Below are positions 34,054-43,311 of a stretch of 64,000 bases of DNA, in pieces. Below the pieces are notes generated by a model. The model was not told the origin of the DNA. It saw only the letters and a program-made list of their open reading frames with translations, and ran no database searches. The position numbers and the translations under genes were made by a program. The stretch spans positions 62,001 to 126,000 of the forward strand of contig CAMEXD010000001.1 in NCBI GenBank assembly GCA_945947035.1, in the 5' to 3' direction. Each line of letters begins with the position of its first letter. Position 1 is the stretch's first letter. The DNA is from an uncultured Mycoplasma sp. Lineage in GTDB: Bacteria > Bacillota_I > Bacilli_A > RF39 > UBA660.

Positions 34054-35283
34054 ATGAAAAATAAAGAAAAAACAATTAAATTATTAAAATATGTAACAAT
34101 TGGACTTGCTATTTTTTTCTTATTAGAGTTGATATATTTTGGCTATAAAATGATTAATATTAGAAATAATTCAACTTATTATAGTGGCATTAATAGTGTT
34201 ATAAAAACAGATACTGGTTATGTTGCTGTTGGATTTAGTGATAAAAAACATAGTAAATTTTTAAAATATGAAGCTCCTGGTTATAACAAACCATATATTT
34301 GGGTTTATGATGATGATTTAAAAATAGTAAAAGAAATAAGTTTAGATTTAGGATACAATGGTGAATTTAACGATTTATTAGAGGTTTTAGATGGTTATAT
34401 TGTAGTTGGAAATATAGAAATGAGTGATACTAATCACAAAGATAGTGCAACTGAAGGTGTAATTATAAAGTATGATAAAGATTTTAATATCGTTTGGAGA
34501 AAAAATTACAATGCTTTAGGAGATACTAAATTTAATGTTGTAAAAGAATATAAAGATTCATATTTCATCGGAGGATCAAGTATATTTGAAAGTAGTGCTT
34601 TAGGACGTGATGAAAAAGGTGGAGCAATTATTTTACAATATAATAAAGATGGCGAAAAAACTTTAGAAATATCTCATGGTGGAGCAACATCTTATGGATT
34701 ATTTAACGATATAGAAATTGTTGATGATGGTATTATAGCAGTAGGTGTTAAATATAAGGGAACAGGTATTATTTATAAATACGATTTTAAAGGAAAAGAA
34801 TTATGGCATAATTATTTTGGTTATACAGATACAATGGGTTTAACAAGTATAACTAAAATAAATAATAGTGAATTTGTTATAACAGCTTCAAAATTAGAAG
34901 GAAAAGATAAAACAGATAATTACCAAGCAGCACTAATTAAAATTAATAATAAAGGTAATATAATTAAAGAAGAATATTATGTTAAAGATAATATTTCAAG
35001 ATTTAATGATAGTGTACTTTTAGATGATAAATTATATGTAGTTGGTGTTTATGGTAAAAAAAATGATAATATCCTTGACAATGACTCAGTAATTGTAACA
35101 TATGATAAATCTTTAGAAAAACAAGATGAAACTTTATATGAAGGAAATAAAACTTATACTTTAACTAAAATAATAGATGTAGATAGTAAATATTTAGTTG
35201 TAGGAAATACTAATTCAAAATTAAAATTAGATAATTTAAAAACTAATGGACTTGATTTTTATCAAGTAATTGATAAACAATAA
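34054..35283 (+). CDS. Membrane-anchored beta-propeller-like protein
   Basis: 409 residues with one membrane segment (about 12-30). The rest shows about six repeats of a strand pattern like D-G-Y-I-V-V-G, T-G-Y-V-A-V-G, D-G-I-I-A-V-G-V, K-Y-L-V-V-G, spaced 45-60 residues, typical of beta-propellers of the delta-60/SBBP type. It is likely exported and faces the cell surface; ligands are unknown. ATG 34054 follows TGGAGG and replaces the longer reading from 34024. The gene has terminators on both sides. Confidence 0.7.
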   Translation: MKNKEKTIKLLKYVTIGLAIFFLLELIYFGYKMINIRNNSTYYSGINSVIKTDTGYVAVGFSDKKHSKFLKYEAPGYNKPYIWVYDDDLKIVKEISLDLGYNGEFNDLLEVLDGYIVVGNIEMSDTNHKDSATEGVIIKYDKDFNIVWRKNYNALGDTKFNVVKEYKDSYFIGGSSIFESSALGRDEKGGAIILQYNKDGEKTLEISHGGATSYGLFNDIEIVDDGIIAVGVKYKGTGIIYKYDFKGKELWHNYFGYTDTMGLTSITKINNSEFVITASKLEGKDKTDNYQAALIKINNKGNIIKEEYYVKDNISRFNDSVLLDDKLYVVGVYGKKNDNILDNDSVIVTYDKSLEKQDETLYEGNKTYTLTKIIDVDSKYLVVGNTNSKLKLDNLKTNGLDFYQVIDKQ

Positions 35284-35309
35284 ATTGCAAAACAAATTGC
35301 AATTTTTTT
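35282..35309 (+). terminator. Terminator after the propeller gene
   Basis: AAATTGCAA, six-base loop, TTGCAATTT and a T-run; begins within the stop codon. Confidence 0.82.
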
Positions 35310-35380
35310 GTTTTAAGTATTGGCCATAGTAATATTCAAAGAAAAGACAACTTCATAAAATATATTGAGGTGAAAATTGG

Positions 35381-35683
35381 ATGCTTAAATTTATATTAGA
35401 GTATTGGATAGAAATATTATTTGGATTAATTGTCTCATTTTTGGGTTATTTCTTTAAACAGATATTAAATTATAAACATAAATTAGATGATACTAATAAA
35501 GGAATTATAGTAATGCTAAAAATTAAAATAATAGAAAAATACGATGAATTCATAAAAAAAGAATCTATTACTATAGAAGAAAAAGAAGGATTAATGGATT
35601 TATATAATGCATATATAAAATTTGAATGTTGTGATGTTGTGAGTGACTTAATTAAAAAAATTGATAGCATTCCAATAAAATAG
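35381..35683 (+). CDS. Phage-type small membrane protein, holin-associated
   Basis: 100 residues: one membrane segment (about 9-28) with Y-W-I-E-I-L-F-G-L-I, then a cytoplasmic helical part, K-I-K-I-I-E-K-Y-D-E-F, K-E-G-L-M-D-L-Y-N-A-Y. This layout and the E-x-L-x-x-x-Y-x-x-Y tail resemble small proteins encoded next to holins in phages of Firmicutes. It precedes a second phage-like membrane gene by 11 bases. No lysin or other phage gene lies nearby. The family match is recalled only. Confidence 0.5.
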   Translation: MLKFILEYWIEILFGLIVSFLGYFFKQILNYKHKLDDTNKGIIVMLKIKIIEKYDEFIKKESITIEEKEGLMDLYNAYIKFECCDVVSDLIKKIDSIPIK

Positions 35684-35694
35684 GAGGTAATAAA

Positions 35695-36051
35695 ATGGAT
35701 TCTTTGGTTACTGATACTTTATTAGAAGTATTAATGATAAGTATTACTTTTTCAGTTATTTTAATGGCTTTAATTCAAAAAATAAAAGATTTAAAAATAA
35801 TTAATAAAAGTTATCAAGTATGGATTATTAATTTAATTCTTTCATTTTTAGTAGGAATTCCTTTTGCTATTATTTTTTATGATTTAAAGATTAATTTAGC
35901 AGTATGGGTAAGTGTATTTGGCTTTATTGGAGCTCCGACAATATATGAAACATTAAAAAAACAAAACATTATAAATTATAAACCAAAAAGTACTAGTTCT
36001 AATCAAGAAGTAATAACAATATCTAAAGATAATGAAATAAAAAGAAATTAG
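35695..36051 (+). CDS. Holin-like membrane protein
   Basis: 118 residues with three membrane segments (about 10-28, 42-62, 67-85), a short loop of charged residues (Q-K-I-K-D-L-K) and a polar tail. It resembles phage holin-region membrane proteins, with the pattern W-V-S-V-F-G-F-I-G-A-P-T-I-Y-E-T-L-K-K before the tail. AGGAGGT precedes ATG 35695. The stop overlaps that of the convergent gerB-like gene by four bases. The pair may be a phage remnant kept by the host; a release function for spores or mother cells is speculation. Confidence 0.5.
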   Translation: MDSLVTDTLLEVLMISITFSVILMALIQKIKDLKIINKSYQVWIINLILSFLVGIPFAIIFYDLKINLAVWVSVFGFIGAPTIYETLKKQNIINYKPKSTSSNQEVITISKDNEIKRN

Positions 36052-37142
36052 CTTTTTTTAGCTGATTTCTTTTTGGATAACATAATTAAGATAAAATTGA
36101 CAAATAAAACAATATACACAAAAGAAGAATAAAGAGGAAATTTAGTAAATAAATTGATAATTAAATAATTTTTAAACAAAGTAATAGAAACAAGAGGAAT
36201 AGCAAAGCAAAGAAAAACTGTAATAATATTTAAAATAAGATCTTTTTTTATTTTAAATGTAGTTTTTACATAAGCTATTAGACTATAGAACAAAACAGCA
36301 AGGGAAGTAAATGATGCAATTATAATAGTGGACGCTAAAACATTTTCAATTCTTTGAATAAAATCAAAAGCTTTAACTTTTTTTAAAAGTGCATATTCAG
36401 GATAAGTAAATATAATACTCATATCAATACCAAAAACACCTATGATTAAAAGAAAAAATACAAGTACAAACAAATAACCAAATACATAACCATAGATTAT
36501 TCTTCTTTTTAATTTTTTAGAGTCTGTAATATCACTTTTTCTTATGCTAATTAAGCTAATTAAAGGTACAATTATAAAGGTAGGAAACATTAAAGAAGTT
36601 TTTATGAAGTTTTCATTAGAGACATCAAAAATAGGTAAATAATTATCAAATTCAACAATTGGAATTAAAAAGATCCATGCAAATAAGATAATCAACATAA
36701 ATAATAAAAATAAGATAATGTGACATCTGCCAATGACTTCAAGTTTTTTACAAACAACCAAAGAAAGAGAAGTAGAAAGAAGCGCAACTATCAAGTAATA
36801 AGATGTTCTTGATAAAAATTGACTGACAGTAAAAGTAACAATAGACCATGATTCAACAAATATTATATAAATAATTGCAATTACATATAAAATGTTTAAT
36901 ATTTGTCCAAGCCATTTAAATTTTTCTTTATTGTATTCAAAAATGTTTTTATCATCTGCTTTATCAATTATATAAACAATCATTAAAAGAGGAATGAAAC
37001 CTATTAAAAATCCAACAAAAGATGAAAATATTGCTGCATGTTTTCCTGTTTCTAAAACTAAAGTGTTACCAAATCCAGGAAATAAAATAACTCCTAAAAA
37101 AAATGTAAATACAAATAATTCTTTTGAACTTATTTTACTCAT
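36048..37142 (-). CDS. Spore germination permease-like protein (GerAB/GerKB family)
   Basis: 364 residues with about ten membrane segments, an APC-type fold of the endospore germination permease family (PF03845). The start I-S-S-K-E-L-F-V-F-T-F-F-L-G and the middle W-S-I-V-T-F-T-V-S-Q-F-L match. In germinant receptors this subunit recognises the small-molecule germinant. It is the last of three genes on the minus strand in the order A-C-B, two bases after the C subunit. Confidence 0.88.
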   Translation of the reverse strand: MSKISSKELFVFTFFLGVILFPGFGNTLVLETGKHAAIFSSFVGFLIGFIPLLMIVYIIDKADDKNIFEYNKEKFKWLGQILNILYVIAIIYIIFVESWSIVTFTVSQFLSRTSYYLIVALLSTSLSLVVCKKLEVIGRCHIILFLLFMLIILFAWIFLIPIVEFDNYLPIFDVSNENFIKTSLMFPTFIIVPLISLISIRKSDITDSKKLKRRIIYGYVFGYLFVLVFFLLIIGVFGIDMSIIFTYPEYALLKKVKAFDFIQRIENVLASTIIIASFTSLAVLFYSLIAYVKTTFKIKKDLILNIITVFLCFAIPLVSITLFKNYLIINLFTKFPLYSSFVYIVLFVNFILIMLSKKKSAKKS

Positions 37143-37144
37143 AA

Positions 37145-38257
37145 TTATTCTCCTTCAGTACTTCGATAAACATTTCCATATCTAAATAATTTGGAATTAA
37201 CATTTAAATTGATTTTAGCAATTTCATAAATATTTTTGTTTTTAAAATTATCATATTCTTTATAATATTTTTTATATATCATTTTTTCTAATCCTAAAAT
37301 ATCGATATTATTAGCTTTGCAAGTTTCAATTAAATCATTTAAATATTTTTTTATTTCTTTATTAATGAGATCTTGAATTTCTTCTTGGACATCTTTTTTT
37401 TCTAAATTTATTTTTTCTCTTATTTCTGATGGTTGAGCTGAAATATCAATATTAATATCAACTGTAACTTCATCATCATTAATTGATACATCAAAACTAT
37501 TCTTTGGTCTAACTAATAAGATATCCATTAAAATATCTTTGTATTCAATATTAATTCCAATATCAAATAAATTATTGTTAATTAAATTATAAGCAATTGC
37601 TGTATTATTATTTAATTTAATAAATTCATTTTTTTTATTATCCAAAGCAACAACACCAGTTAATTTGTTTTTTTCATCAACTAATTCAATTGATGTTAAA
37701 ATAGGAGTTTGTTTTCCCTCTAAAAAAATGCTAATTAACTCTTCCATATTAAACTGTACAGTAGTTCCTTGTCTAAGAGTTGAAACTTTTAAAGATTCTA
37801 AGATTTCTTTACTAGCTACAGAATTAGAGTTTTCACTACTTTTTCCTAAAATATCTTTAGCACTTCCAGTAGGATTTATTAAAACATCAAAATCATTTCT
37901 AGTTGATGGACTCCTTAAAAAATAATCAAATAAATTGTCAACTTTTGATTCTAGTATTGATTCTCCTAAAACAACTAATTTTAGATGTCCTAAATAAAGC
38001 ATTTTAGGATATGATAATGAAACATTTCTAAATGCTTGAGTAATAGTTTCTCCCTTCGATTCATAAAGAATAGTTTTAGTCTGACTTGTTCCTTCACCAC
38101 TTTGTTGTAAGTCAAGAATTTGTACTACGATTTCATAATTGCCATCTTTATAATCAATTCCTAAAGCATTTGCAATTGCCAAATCATTTAATTCAATATA
38201 ACTACAACCAGTTAAACAAAAACAAGTAATCAAAATTAAAGTTATTATTTTTTTCAT
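37145..38257 (-). CDS. Germination lipoprotein of the Ger(x)C family
   Basis: 370 residues with a lipoprotein signal (K-K-I-I-T, lipobox L-T-G-C) and the diagnostic mature start E-L-N-D-L-A-I-A-N-A-L-G-I-D-Y, which matches the Ger(x)C family (domain I); the C-terminal part resembles domain III. It forms the outer lipoprotein subunit of a germinant receptor with the A and B subunits. ATG 38257 overlaps the stop of the A subunit by four bases (ATGA-type overlap). Confidence 0.92.
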   Translation of the reverse strand: MKKIITLILITCFCLTGCSYIELNDLAIANALGIDYKDGNYEIVVQILDLQQSGEGTSQTKTILYESKGETITQAFRNVSLSYPKMLYLGHLKLVVLGESILESKVDNLFDYFLRSPSTRNDFDVLINPTGSAKDILGKSSENSNSVASKEILESLKVSTLRQGTTVQFNMEELISIFLEGKQTPILTSIELVDEKNKLTGVVALDNKKNEFIKLNNNTAIAYNLINNNLFDIGINIEYKDILMDILLVRPKNSFDVSINDDEVTVDINIDISAQPSEIREKINLEKKDVQEEIQDLINKEIKKYLNDLIETCKANNIDILGLEKMIYKKYYKEYDNFKNKNIYEIAKINLNVNSKLFRYGNVYRSTEGE

Positions 38258-39705
38258 AATTTTTTACTCCTTTTAAAGTTGTCATCAGTAAGAAGCGGAT
38301 TTCTTAAGTTATCATTTTTTATATCTTTTTTAAAGATACTTTTAATTGCAAAATTTAAGTTAAATGGTGCAAAAGGCCATAAATAAGGTTTGCCAAATGA
38401 TTTTAAACTTGCCATCATTATAATAAAGATAAAACCACAAAATGTTACTCCAGGAATTCCTGCAGTTGTTGCAAAAATCATAAATAATAGTTTCCAAAAT
38501 CTAATTCCATTTACCATTGCTTGACCAGTAAACATTAAAGAACAAATTGCTGATACTGCAACAACAATTACCATAATAGGAGAAACGATACCAGCAGCAA
38601 CAGCAGCATCACCTAAAACAATTGCACCTAAAATACTTATGGCACTACCTGATAAACTAGGCATTCTAATATCACTTTCACGTAATATTTCAAAAATAAG
38701 AGTCATTCCTAAAGCTTCAACAAAAGCAGGAAAAGGAACACCTTCTCTTTGAAGAGCAAAATTAATAAGAAGCGATTCTGGTATAGTTTCATGATTAAAT
38801 GTTGTTATAGCAATATAAAATGCCGGTAAAACTATAGCTATAAAAAATGAAATATATCTTATAATTCTTGTAAAAATAACATTTTTAGATTTTTGGTAGT
38901 AATCTTCTGATGCATTAAATAAATCAGTAAAGAATGTTGGAATAATTAAAACACCAGGTGAATTTTCAACAATAATACATATTTTTCCTTTAAGAAGATT
39001 CATAACAGCAACATCAGGTCTTTCTGTTGGATAGATTAAAGTAAAAACATTATTTTTACTTTCTATATATTCTTTAATGTAATTACTATCAATTATGCCA
39101 TCAACATCAATTTTGTCTAATTTTTCTTTAACAGAATCCAAAAGTTTTTGTTCAATAATATTTTTCATATATAAAATACCAACTTTAGATTTTGTTTCTC
39201 TTCCAATTATTTTTTCTTCAATTATTAAGTTATTTGTTTTAATTCTTTTTCTAATTAAACCAATATTATTAAGATAATTTTCATTAAAAGAATCTTTTGG
39301 ACCAAGAATAGCTTGTTCAACGACTGGTTGTTCAATAGCTCTTGATAATTCTTTTTTTGCTTCAATAGCAAGTGCTTCTTTCTTTTTATCAAATAAAATA
39401 ATAGCAAATCCATTGCCTAAATTTTCATATATTTTATCAAAGTTTTCTATTTTTTCAATTTCAACACTTGGTATAGTATTATATAAAATATTAATTATAT
39501 CATCTTTTTTTATATTATTTTTTTCTAAATTACTGATGTTTTTTAAAATGAAATCATTGACATTTTTGTTATCGCATAAAGAAGAATTGTATACTAAAGA
39601 AATTTTGGTATCAAATAAAATAATATCTCTAAAGGATATATCAATTGAATTATTATAATCAGATTTTATTTTATTAATGTTTTTTTCTAAATCACTATAA
39701 ATCAT
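38254..39705 (-). CDS. Germinant receptor A subunit (GerA/SpoVAF family)
   Basis: 483 residues. The N-terminal soluble part contains D-I-S-F-R-D-I; the middle has P-K-D-S-F-N-E-N-Y-L-N-N-I-G-L-I-R-K-R-I, the Y-P-T-E-R-P-D segment and E-N-S-P-G-V-L-I-I-P, all typical of GerAA and SpoVAF. About five membrane helices follow, ending in P-Y-L-W-P-F-A-P-F-N. GerA subunits form the oligomeric channel of germinant receptors. ATG at 39703-39705 is chosen because TGGTGA precedes it; a longer reading to 39771 has no ribosome site. Confidence 0.93.
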   Translation of the reverse strand: MIYSDLEKNINKIKSDYNNSIDISFRDIILFDTKISLVYNSSLCDNKNVNDFILKNISNLEKNNIKKDDIINILYNTIPSVEIEKIENFDKIYENLGNGFAIILFDKKKEALAIEAKKELSRAIEQPVVEQAILGPKDSFNENYLNNIGLIRKRIKTNNLIIEEKIIGRETKSKVGILYMKNIIEQKLLDSVKEKLDKIDVDGIIDSNYIKEYIESKNNVFTLIYPTERPDVAVMNLLKGKICIIVENSPGVLIIPTFFTDLFNASEDYYQKSKNVIFTRIIRYISFFIAIVLPAFYIAITTFNHETIPESLLINFALQREGVPFPAFVEALGMTLIFEILRESDIRMPSLSGSAISILGAIVLGDAAVAAGIVSPIMVIVVAVSAICSLMFTGQAMVNGIRFWKLLFMIFATTAGIPGVTFCGFIFIIMMASLKSFGKPYLWPFAPFNLNFAIKSIFKKDIKNDNLRNPLLTDDNFKRSKKL

Positions 39706-39829
39706 ATTAATCACCATTTCATACTTATTATTAACAGAATATAAAAAAAATATATTTCTTTTTTTCGACAAAATTTTATTTTATGGGATGCTATTATAAA
39801 AAACAATTTTTTATGAAAGGAATATTTTT

Positions 39830-40358
39830 ATGAATAATTATTTAGAAGAAATAAAAAAACTTATTGAAACAAATGAAGTAAATATAAGAAAATACAATTA
39901 CTATAAAAATGAAAGTTTAGTAAATACTTATTATAATATAGGAAAATTACTAGTTGAAGCACAAGGAGGAAAGAGTCGTGCAACATATGGGAATGAATTA
40001 ATTAAAACATGGAGTGTTAAGTTAACTAAGCTTTATGGAAAGGGATATAACTATACAAATTTATCAAGAATGAGACAATTTTATATTGTTTTTGAAAATA
40101 TTGATATCTATAAAAGATGAAAACAAAAGAAACTATTATATAAATTTTTGTATTAAAAAAAATCTATCAAGTAGAGCTTTAGAAAAAATGATAAAAAGCA
40201 ATGCTTATGAAAGATTAAGTATAAAAGGTAAAGAAAATATAAATATAATAACAAAAGAAGAAGACTTAACAATAAGTGATATGCTTAAAAATCCAATATA
40301 TATAGAAGTAGAAAAAATTGATAAAATAAACTTATTCTTGCATAAAATACTTTTCTAG
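39830..40358 (+). pseudogene. Decayed DUF1016/YhcG-family nuclease gene
   Basis: The first frame (from ATG 39830 after GAAAGGA) encodes a DUF1016 N-terminal domain: Y-Y-N-I-G-K-L-L-V-E-A-Q-G-G, Y-G-N-E-L-I-K and G-Y-N-Y-T-N-L-S-R-M-R-Q-F-Y. It stops at 40120, and the family sequence resumes in another frame at I-K-D-E-N-K-R-N-Y-Y-I-N, S-S-R-A-L-E-K-M-I-K-S-N-A-Y-E-R-L. The usual 20-25 residues around a W-S-H-Y motif are missing between the two parts, and the C-terminal PD-(D/E)XK nuclease domain is gone. The tig promoter lies in its end. A dead relic of an accessory nuclease. Confidence 0.75.
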
Positions 40359-40366
40359 TTTATAAT
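40338..40366 (+). promoter_or_regulatory. Promoter of tig
   Basis: TTGCAT (40338-40343), 17-bp spacer, TATAAT (40361-40366), 24 bases before the tig start and within the decayed DUF1016 gene. Confidence 0.72.
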
Positions 40367-40390
40367 ATTATGCGTGAAAGGAAAGTTTGT

Positions 40391-41647
40391 ATGAAAAAAG
40401 AAAATGTATTTGAAGTTGAAATTAAAATTGAAAAAGAAGACTTTGATAAAGCAATTGAAAATGCTTTAGATAAAAAAATAAAAAATGTAGAAATGGATGG
40501 TTTTAGAAAGGGCCACGTTCCTAAAGATATGTATTTGAAAAAATATGGTAGAGAATCTTTATACATGGATGCGGTTGATGCTTTATTACCTGATGCTTAT
40601 TCTAAAGCATTAAAAGATAATAATTATGAACCTATTATTGAACCAAAAGTAGATTTAAAAAATATTGATGAAAATGGATGTACTTTTGTGTTTACAATAA
40701 CTACAAAACCAAGTGTAAATATTAAAAAATATAAAGGTTTAAAGGTTAAAAAAGATGAAGTTTCTGTATCAAAAGAAGAAATAGATGCTGAAATTGATAA
40801 TATGTTAAAAAGATATAGTGAACTTGTTGTAAAAGACTATGGTGTTGTTGAAAATGGTGATATCGCTATTATTGATTTTGAAGGATTTAAAGATGGAGTA
40901 GCATTTGAAGGTGGAAAAGCTTCTAATTATTCACTTGAAATTGGAAGTGGAAGCTTTATACCAGGATTTGAAGATCAACTAGTTGGAATGAAAAAAGATG
41001 AAGAAAAAGAAATTAATGTAACATTCCCAGAAGATTATCCAAGTAATGATTTAAAAGGAGCTCCAGCTGTATTTAAAGTAAAAGTTAATGAAATTAAAGA
41101 AAAAATAGAAAGAAAATTAGATGAAGATTTCTTCGCAGATTTAGCTATGGATGGAATAAATGATGAAGAATCTTTAAGAAAAAATATTGAAGAATCAATT
41201 AAGTCAAGTAAAGAAATTGAAGCATCTAATAAGTTTGTTGATGATTTATTAAAAGAAATAAGTGATAATACTGAAGTTGATATTCCAGAAGAACTTGTTG
41301 AACATGAGTTACACCATATGGTTGAAAGATTTAATGAACAATTAAGAATGCAAGGAATGGATATTAATTATTATTATGAAATCACTAAATCAACTGAAGA
41401 TGATTTGAAAAAGCAAATGAAGCCTGAAGCATTAAATCATATTAAATATAGATTTATTTTAGAAGAAATAAAAGATTTAGAAAAAGTTTCTGTGACTGAT
41501 GAAGAAGTTGAAGCTGAAGCAGAAAAAACTGCTAAAGGTTATGGCATGTCTAAAGATGATTTCATAAAAGCTGTTGGTGGAATTGAAGCAGTAAAATATG
41601 AAGTTGAAATGCAAAAAGTAATTGATATTTTAAAAGAAAATAATTAG
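40391..41647 (+). CDS. tig: Trigger factor (ribosome-associated chaperone and PPIase)
   Basis: 418 residues, normal length. The ribosome-binding signature is G-F-R-K-G-H-V-P (about 38-45; usual form GFRxGxxP). The FKBP-type domain follows (D-F-E-G-F-K-D-G, L-E-I-G-S-G-S-F-I-P-G-F-E-D-Q-L-V-G-M), then the helical chaperone domain. It binds nascent chains at the tunnel exit and catalyses prolyl isomerisation. ATG 40391 follows GAAAGGAAAG. It is monocistronic between its own promoter and a hairpin at 41648-41673. Confidence 0.95.
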   Translation: MKKENVFEVEIKIEKEDFDKAIENALDKKIKNVEMDGFRKGHVPKDMYLKKYGRESLYMDAVDALLPDAYSKALKDNNYEPIIEPKVDLKNIDENGCTFVFTITTKPSVNIKKYKGLKVKKDEVSVSKEEIDAEIDNMLKRYSELVVKDYGVVENGDIAIIDFEGFKDGVAFEGGKASNYSLEIGSGSFIPGFEDQLVGMKKDEEKEINVTFPEDYPSNDLKGAPAVFKVKVNEIKEKIERKLDEDFFADLAMDGINDEESLRKNIEESIKSSKEIEASNKFVDDLLKEISDNTEVDIPEELVEHELHHMVERFNEQLRMQGMDINYYYEITKSTEDDLKKQMKPEALNHIKYRFILEEIKDLEKVSVTDEEVEAEAEKTAKGYGMSKDDFIKAVGGIEAVKYEVEMQKVIDILKENN

Positions 41648-41673
41648 TAAGAATTAGGTTTTGCCTAATTCTT
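41648..41673 (+). terminator. Hairpin after tig
   Basis: AAGAATTAGG and CCTAATTCTT enclose TTTTG; the following T-run is short (TTT), so termination may be partial and der may be read through. Confidence 0.6.
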
Positions 41674-41696
41674 TAGTAATATAAGAAGGTGGTTAT

Positions 41697-43010
41697 ATGA
41701 AAATTCCAACTGTATGTATTGTAGGTCGTCCTAATGTTGGTAAAAGTACAATCTTTAACAAATTAGTAGGTAAAAAAATATCTATAATTGAAGATACTCC
41801 AGGTGTAACAAGAGATAGAATTTATGGTGAAGTTAATTATAAAAATTGCAAATTTAACTTAATTGATACTGGTGGTATTGATGTTAGTAAAGAACTATTT
41901 AACGATTCTATTAAAGTACAAGTAGAAATAGGAATAATTGAAGCTGATAAAATACTATTTGTTGTTGATGCAAAAGATGGATTAACTAAAAATGATTTTG
42001 TAGTTCGTGATATGCTTAGAAAATCAAATAAAGAAGTAATCGTAGTTATCAATAAAACTGATACAAAAGAGAGTAAAAATAATATTTATGATTTTTATGA
42101 ACTTGGAAATTATACATATATTCCAGTAAGCGGTGAAAATAATCTTGGTATGCTTGATTTATTAGATGAAATTGTAAAAGACTTTAAACCATTTGAACAA
42201 GAAGAAATAGAACCTACTAAAATATGTGTAATTGGACGTCCTAATGTTGGTAAAAGTAGTTTAGTTAATGCTTTAATAAATGAAGATAGATTAATAGTAA
42301 GTGATGTTGCAGGAACAACACGTGATGCTGTTGATATTAAGTTTAAATATAATAAAGAAGATTATATTTTAATAGATACAGCAGGTCTTCGTAAAAAAGG
42401 AAAAATTTACGAGAATATTGAAAAATATAGTTTACTTAGAAGTATGAGAGCAATAGAAAGAAGTGATATTTGTCTTCTTGTTGTAAATAGAGAAGAAGGT
42501 ATTATTGAACATGATAAACACATCGCAGGATATGCAAAAGATGCAGGAAAAGGTGTAATTATTGTTGTAAATAAATGGGATACAGTTTCTAATAAAGACA
42601 AGGACATTAAGGAATTTACAAAACAAATAAGAAATGAATTTAAATTCTTAGATTATGCACCAATCGTATTTTTAAGTGCTTTAACTAAATCAAGAATTCA
42701 TACTCTTATGCCTCAAGTTGAAATAGTTAAAGAAAATATTGTAAAAGAAATAAAAACAAGTACTTTAAATGATTTAATTAGAGAAGCATATGATTTAAAT
42801 CCAGCACCAAGTTATAAAGGAAAAAGATTAAAAATAACATATACTCATCAATCAGGAATAAAACCACCTAAATTTACGTTTCATGTTAATGATAAGACTT
42901 TAGTTCATTTTTCTTATGAAAGATATTTAGAAAATAAAATAAGAGAAAGTTTTTCATTTACAGGAACACCAATAGTGTTAGAATTTAAAAATAAAAACGA
43001 TTTATTATGA
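41697..43010 (+). CDS. der: GTPase Der (EngA), ribosome assembly
   Basis: 437 residues with two tandem GTPase domains: G-R-P-N-V-G-K-S-T near residue 10 and G-R-P-N-V-G-K-S-S near residue 183, each with D-T-G-G or D-T-A-G-L and N-K-T-D or N-K-W-D motifs, and a C-terminal KH-like domain (P-P-K-F-T-F-H-V-N). Der is needed for 50S maturation. ATG 41697 follows AAGGTGG. Its TGA stop forms part of the -35 box of the next promoter. Confidence 0.97.
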   Translation: MKIPTVCIVGRPNVGKSTIFNKLVGKKISIIEDTPGVTRDRIYGEVNYKNCKFNLIDTGGIDVSKELFNDSIKVQVEIGIIEADKILFVVDAKDGLTKNDFVVRDMLRKSNKEVIVVINKTDTKESKNNIYDFYELGNYTYIPVSGENNLGMLDLLDEIVKDFKPFEQEEIEPTKICVIGRPNVGKSSLVNALINEDRLIVSDVAGTTRDAVDIKFKYNKEDYILIDTAGLRKKGKIYENIEKYSLLRSMRAIERSDICLLVVNREEGIIEHDKHIAGYAKDAGKGVIIVVNKWDTVSNKDKDIKEFTKQIRNEFKFLDYAPIVFLSALTKSRIHTLMPQVEIVKENIVKEIKTSTLNDLIREAYDLNPAPSYKGKRLKITYTHQSGIKPPKFTFHVNDKTLVHFSYERYLENKIRESFSFTGTPIVLEFKNKNDLL

Positions 43011-43052
43011 CAAAAAAAGCCCTCCAACATATAATAAAAAAGGAGGGCTTTT
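43007..43052 (+). promoter_or_regulatory. Terminator hairpin holding a promoter and the spoVIF ribosome site
   Basis: AAAAGCCCTCC (43015-43025) pairs with GGAGGGCTTTT (43042-43052) around a 16-base loop. The right arm contains the ribosome site GGAGG of the next gene. ATGACA (43007-43012) and TATAAT (43030-43035, in the loop) are 17 bp apart, which would start RNA near 43042, after the left arm. Confidence 0.7.
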
Positions 43053-43054
43053 AA

Positions 43055-43294
43055 ATGAGATTAACTGATAATTTTTTTAAAAAGATTGAAAAGAAAACCA
43101 ATGTTGACAAAGAAACAATTCTTAATCTTGCTAAAAATTTACAAGATGATAATTTAAAAAATGAAGCTGCCTTAAGAGATGTTGTAAAAAAACTTAGTGT
43201 AATAACAGGGAAGGAAGTTTCTAAAGAAAAAGAAGATAAAATTATAAATGCAATTTTAAATGATAAAGTTCCTGATATTGATAAAATGGTTTAA
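43055..43294 (+). CDS. SpoVIF-like stage VI sporulation protein F
   Basis: 79 residues matching the SpoVIF family (PF14069): F-F-K-K-I-E-K-K-T-N-V-D-K-E at the start, an internal L-R-D-V-V-K-K-L-S helix and K-E-V-S-K-E-K-E-D-K-I-I-N-A-I at the end. In Bacillus SpoVIF is needed for proper coat assembly in the mother cell. The ribosome site GGAGG (43042-43046) is locked in a hairpin when transcription comes from der, but free on RNA from the embedded promoter. Confidence 0.85.
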   Translation: MRLTDNFFKKIEKKTNVDKETILNLAKNLQDDNLKNEAALRDVVKKLSVITGKEVSKEKEDKIINAILNDKVPDIDKMV

Positions 43295-43311
43295 AAAAAA
43301 GGAATTAGAAT

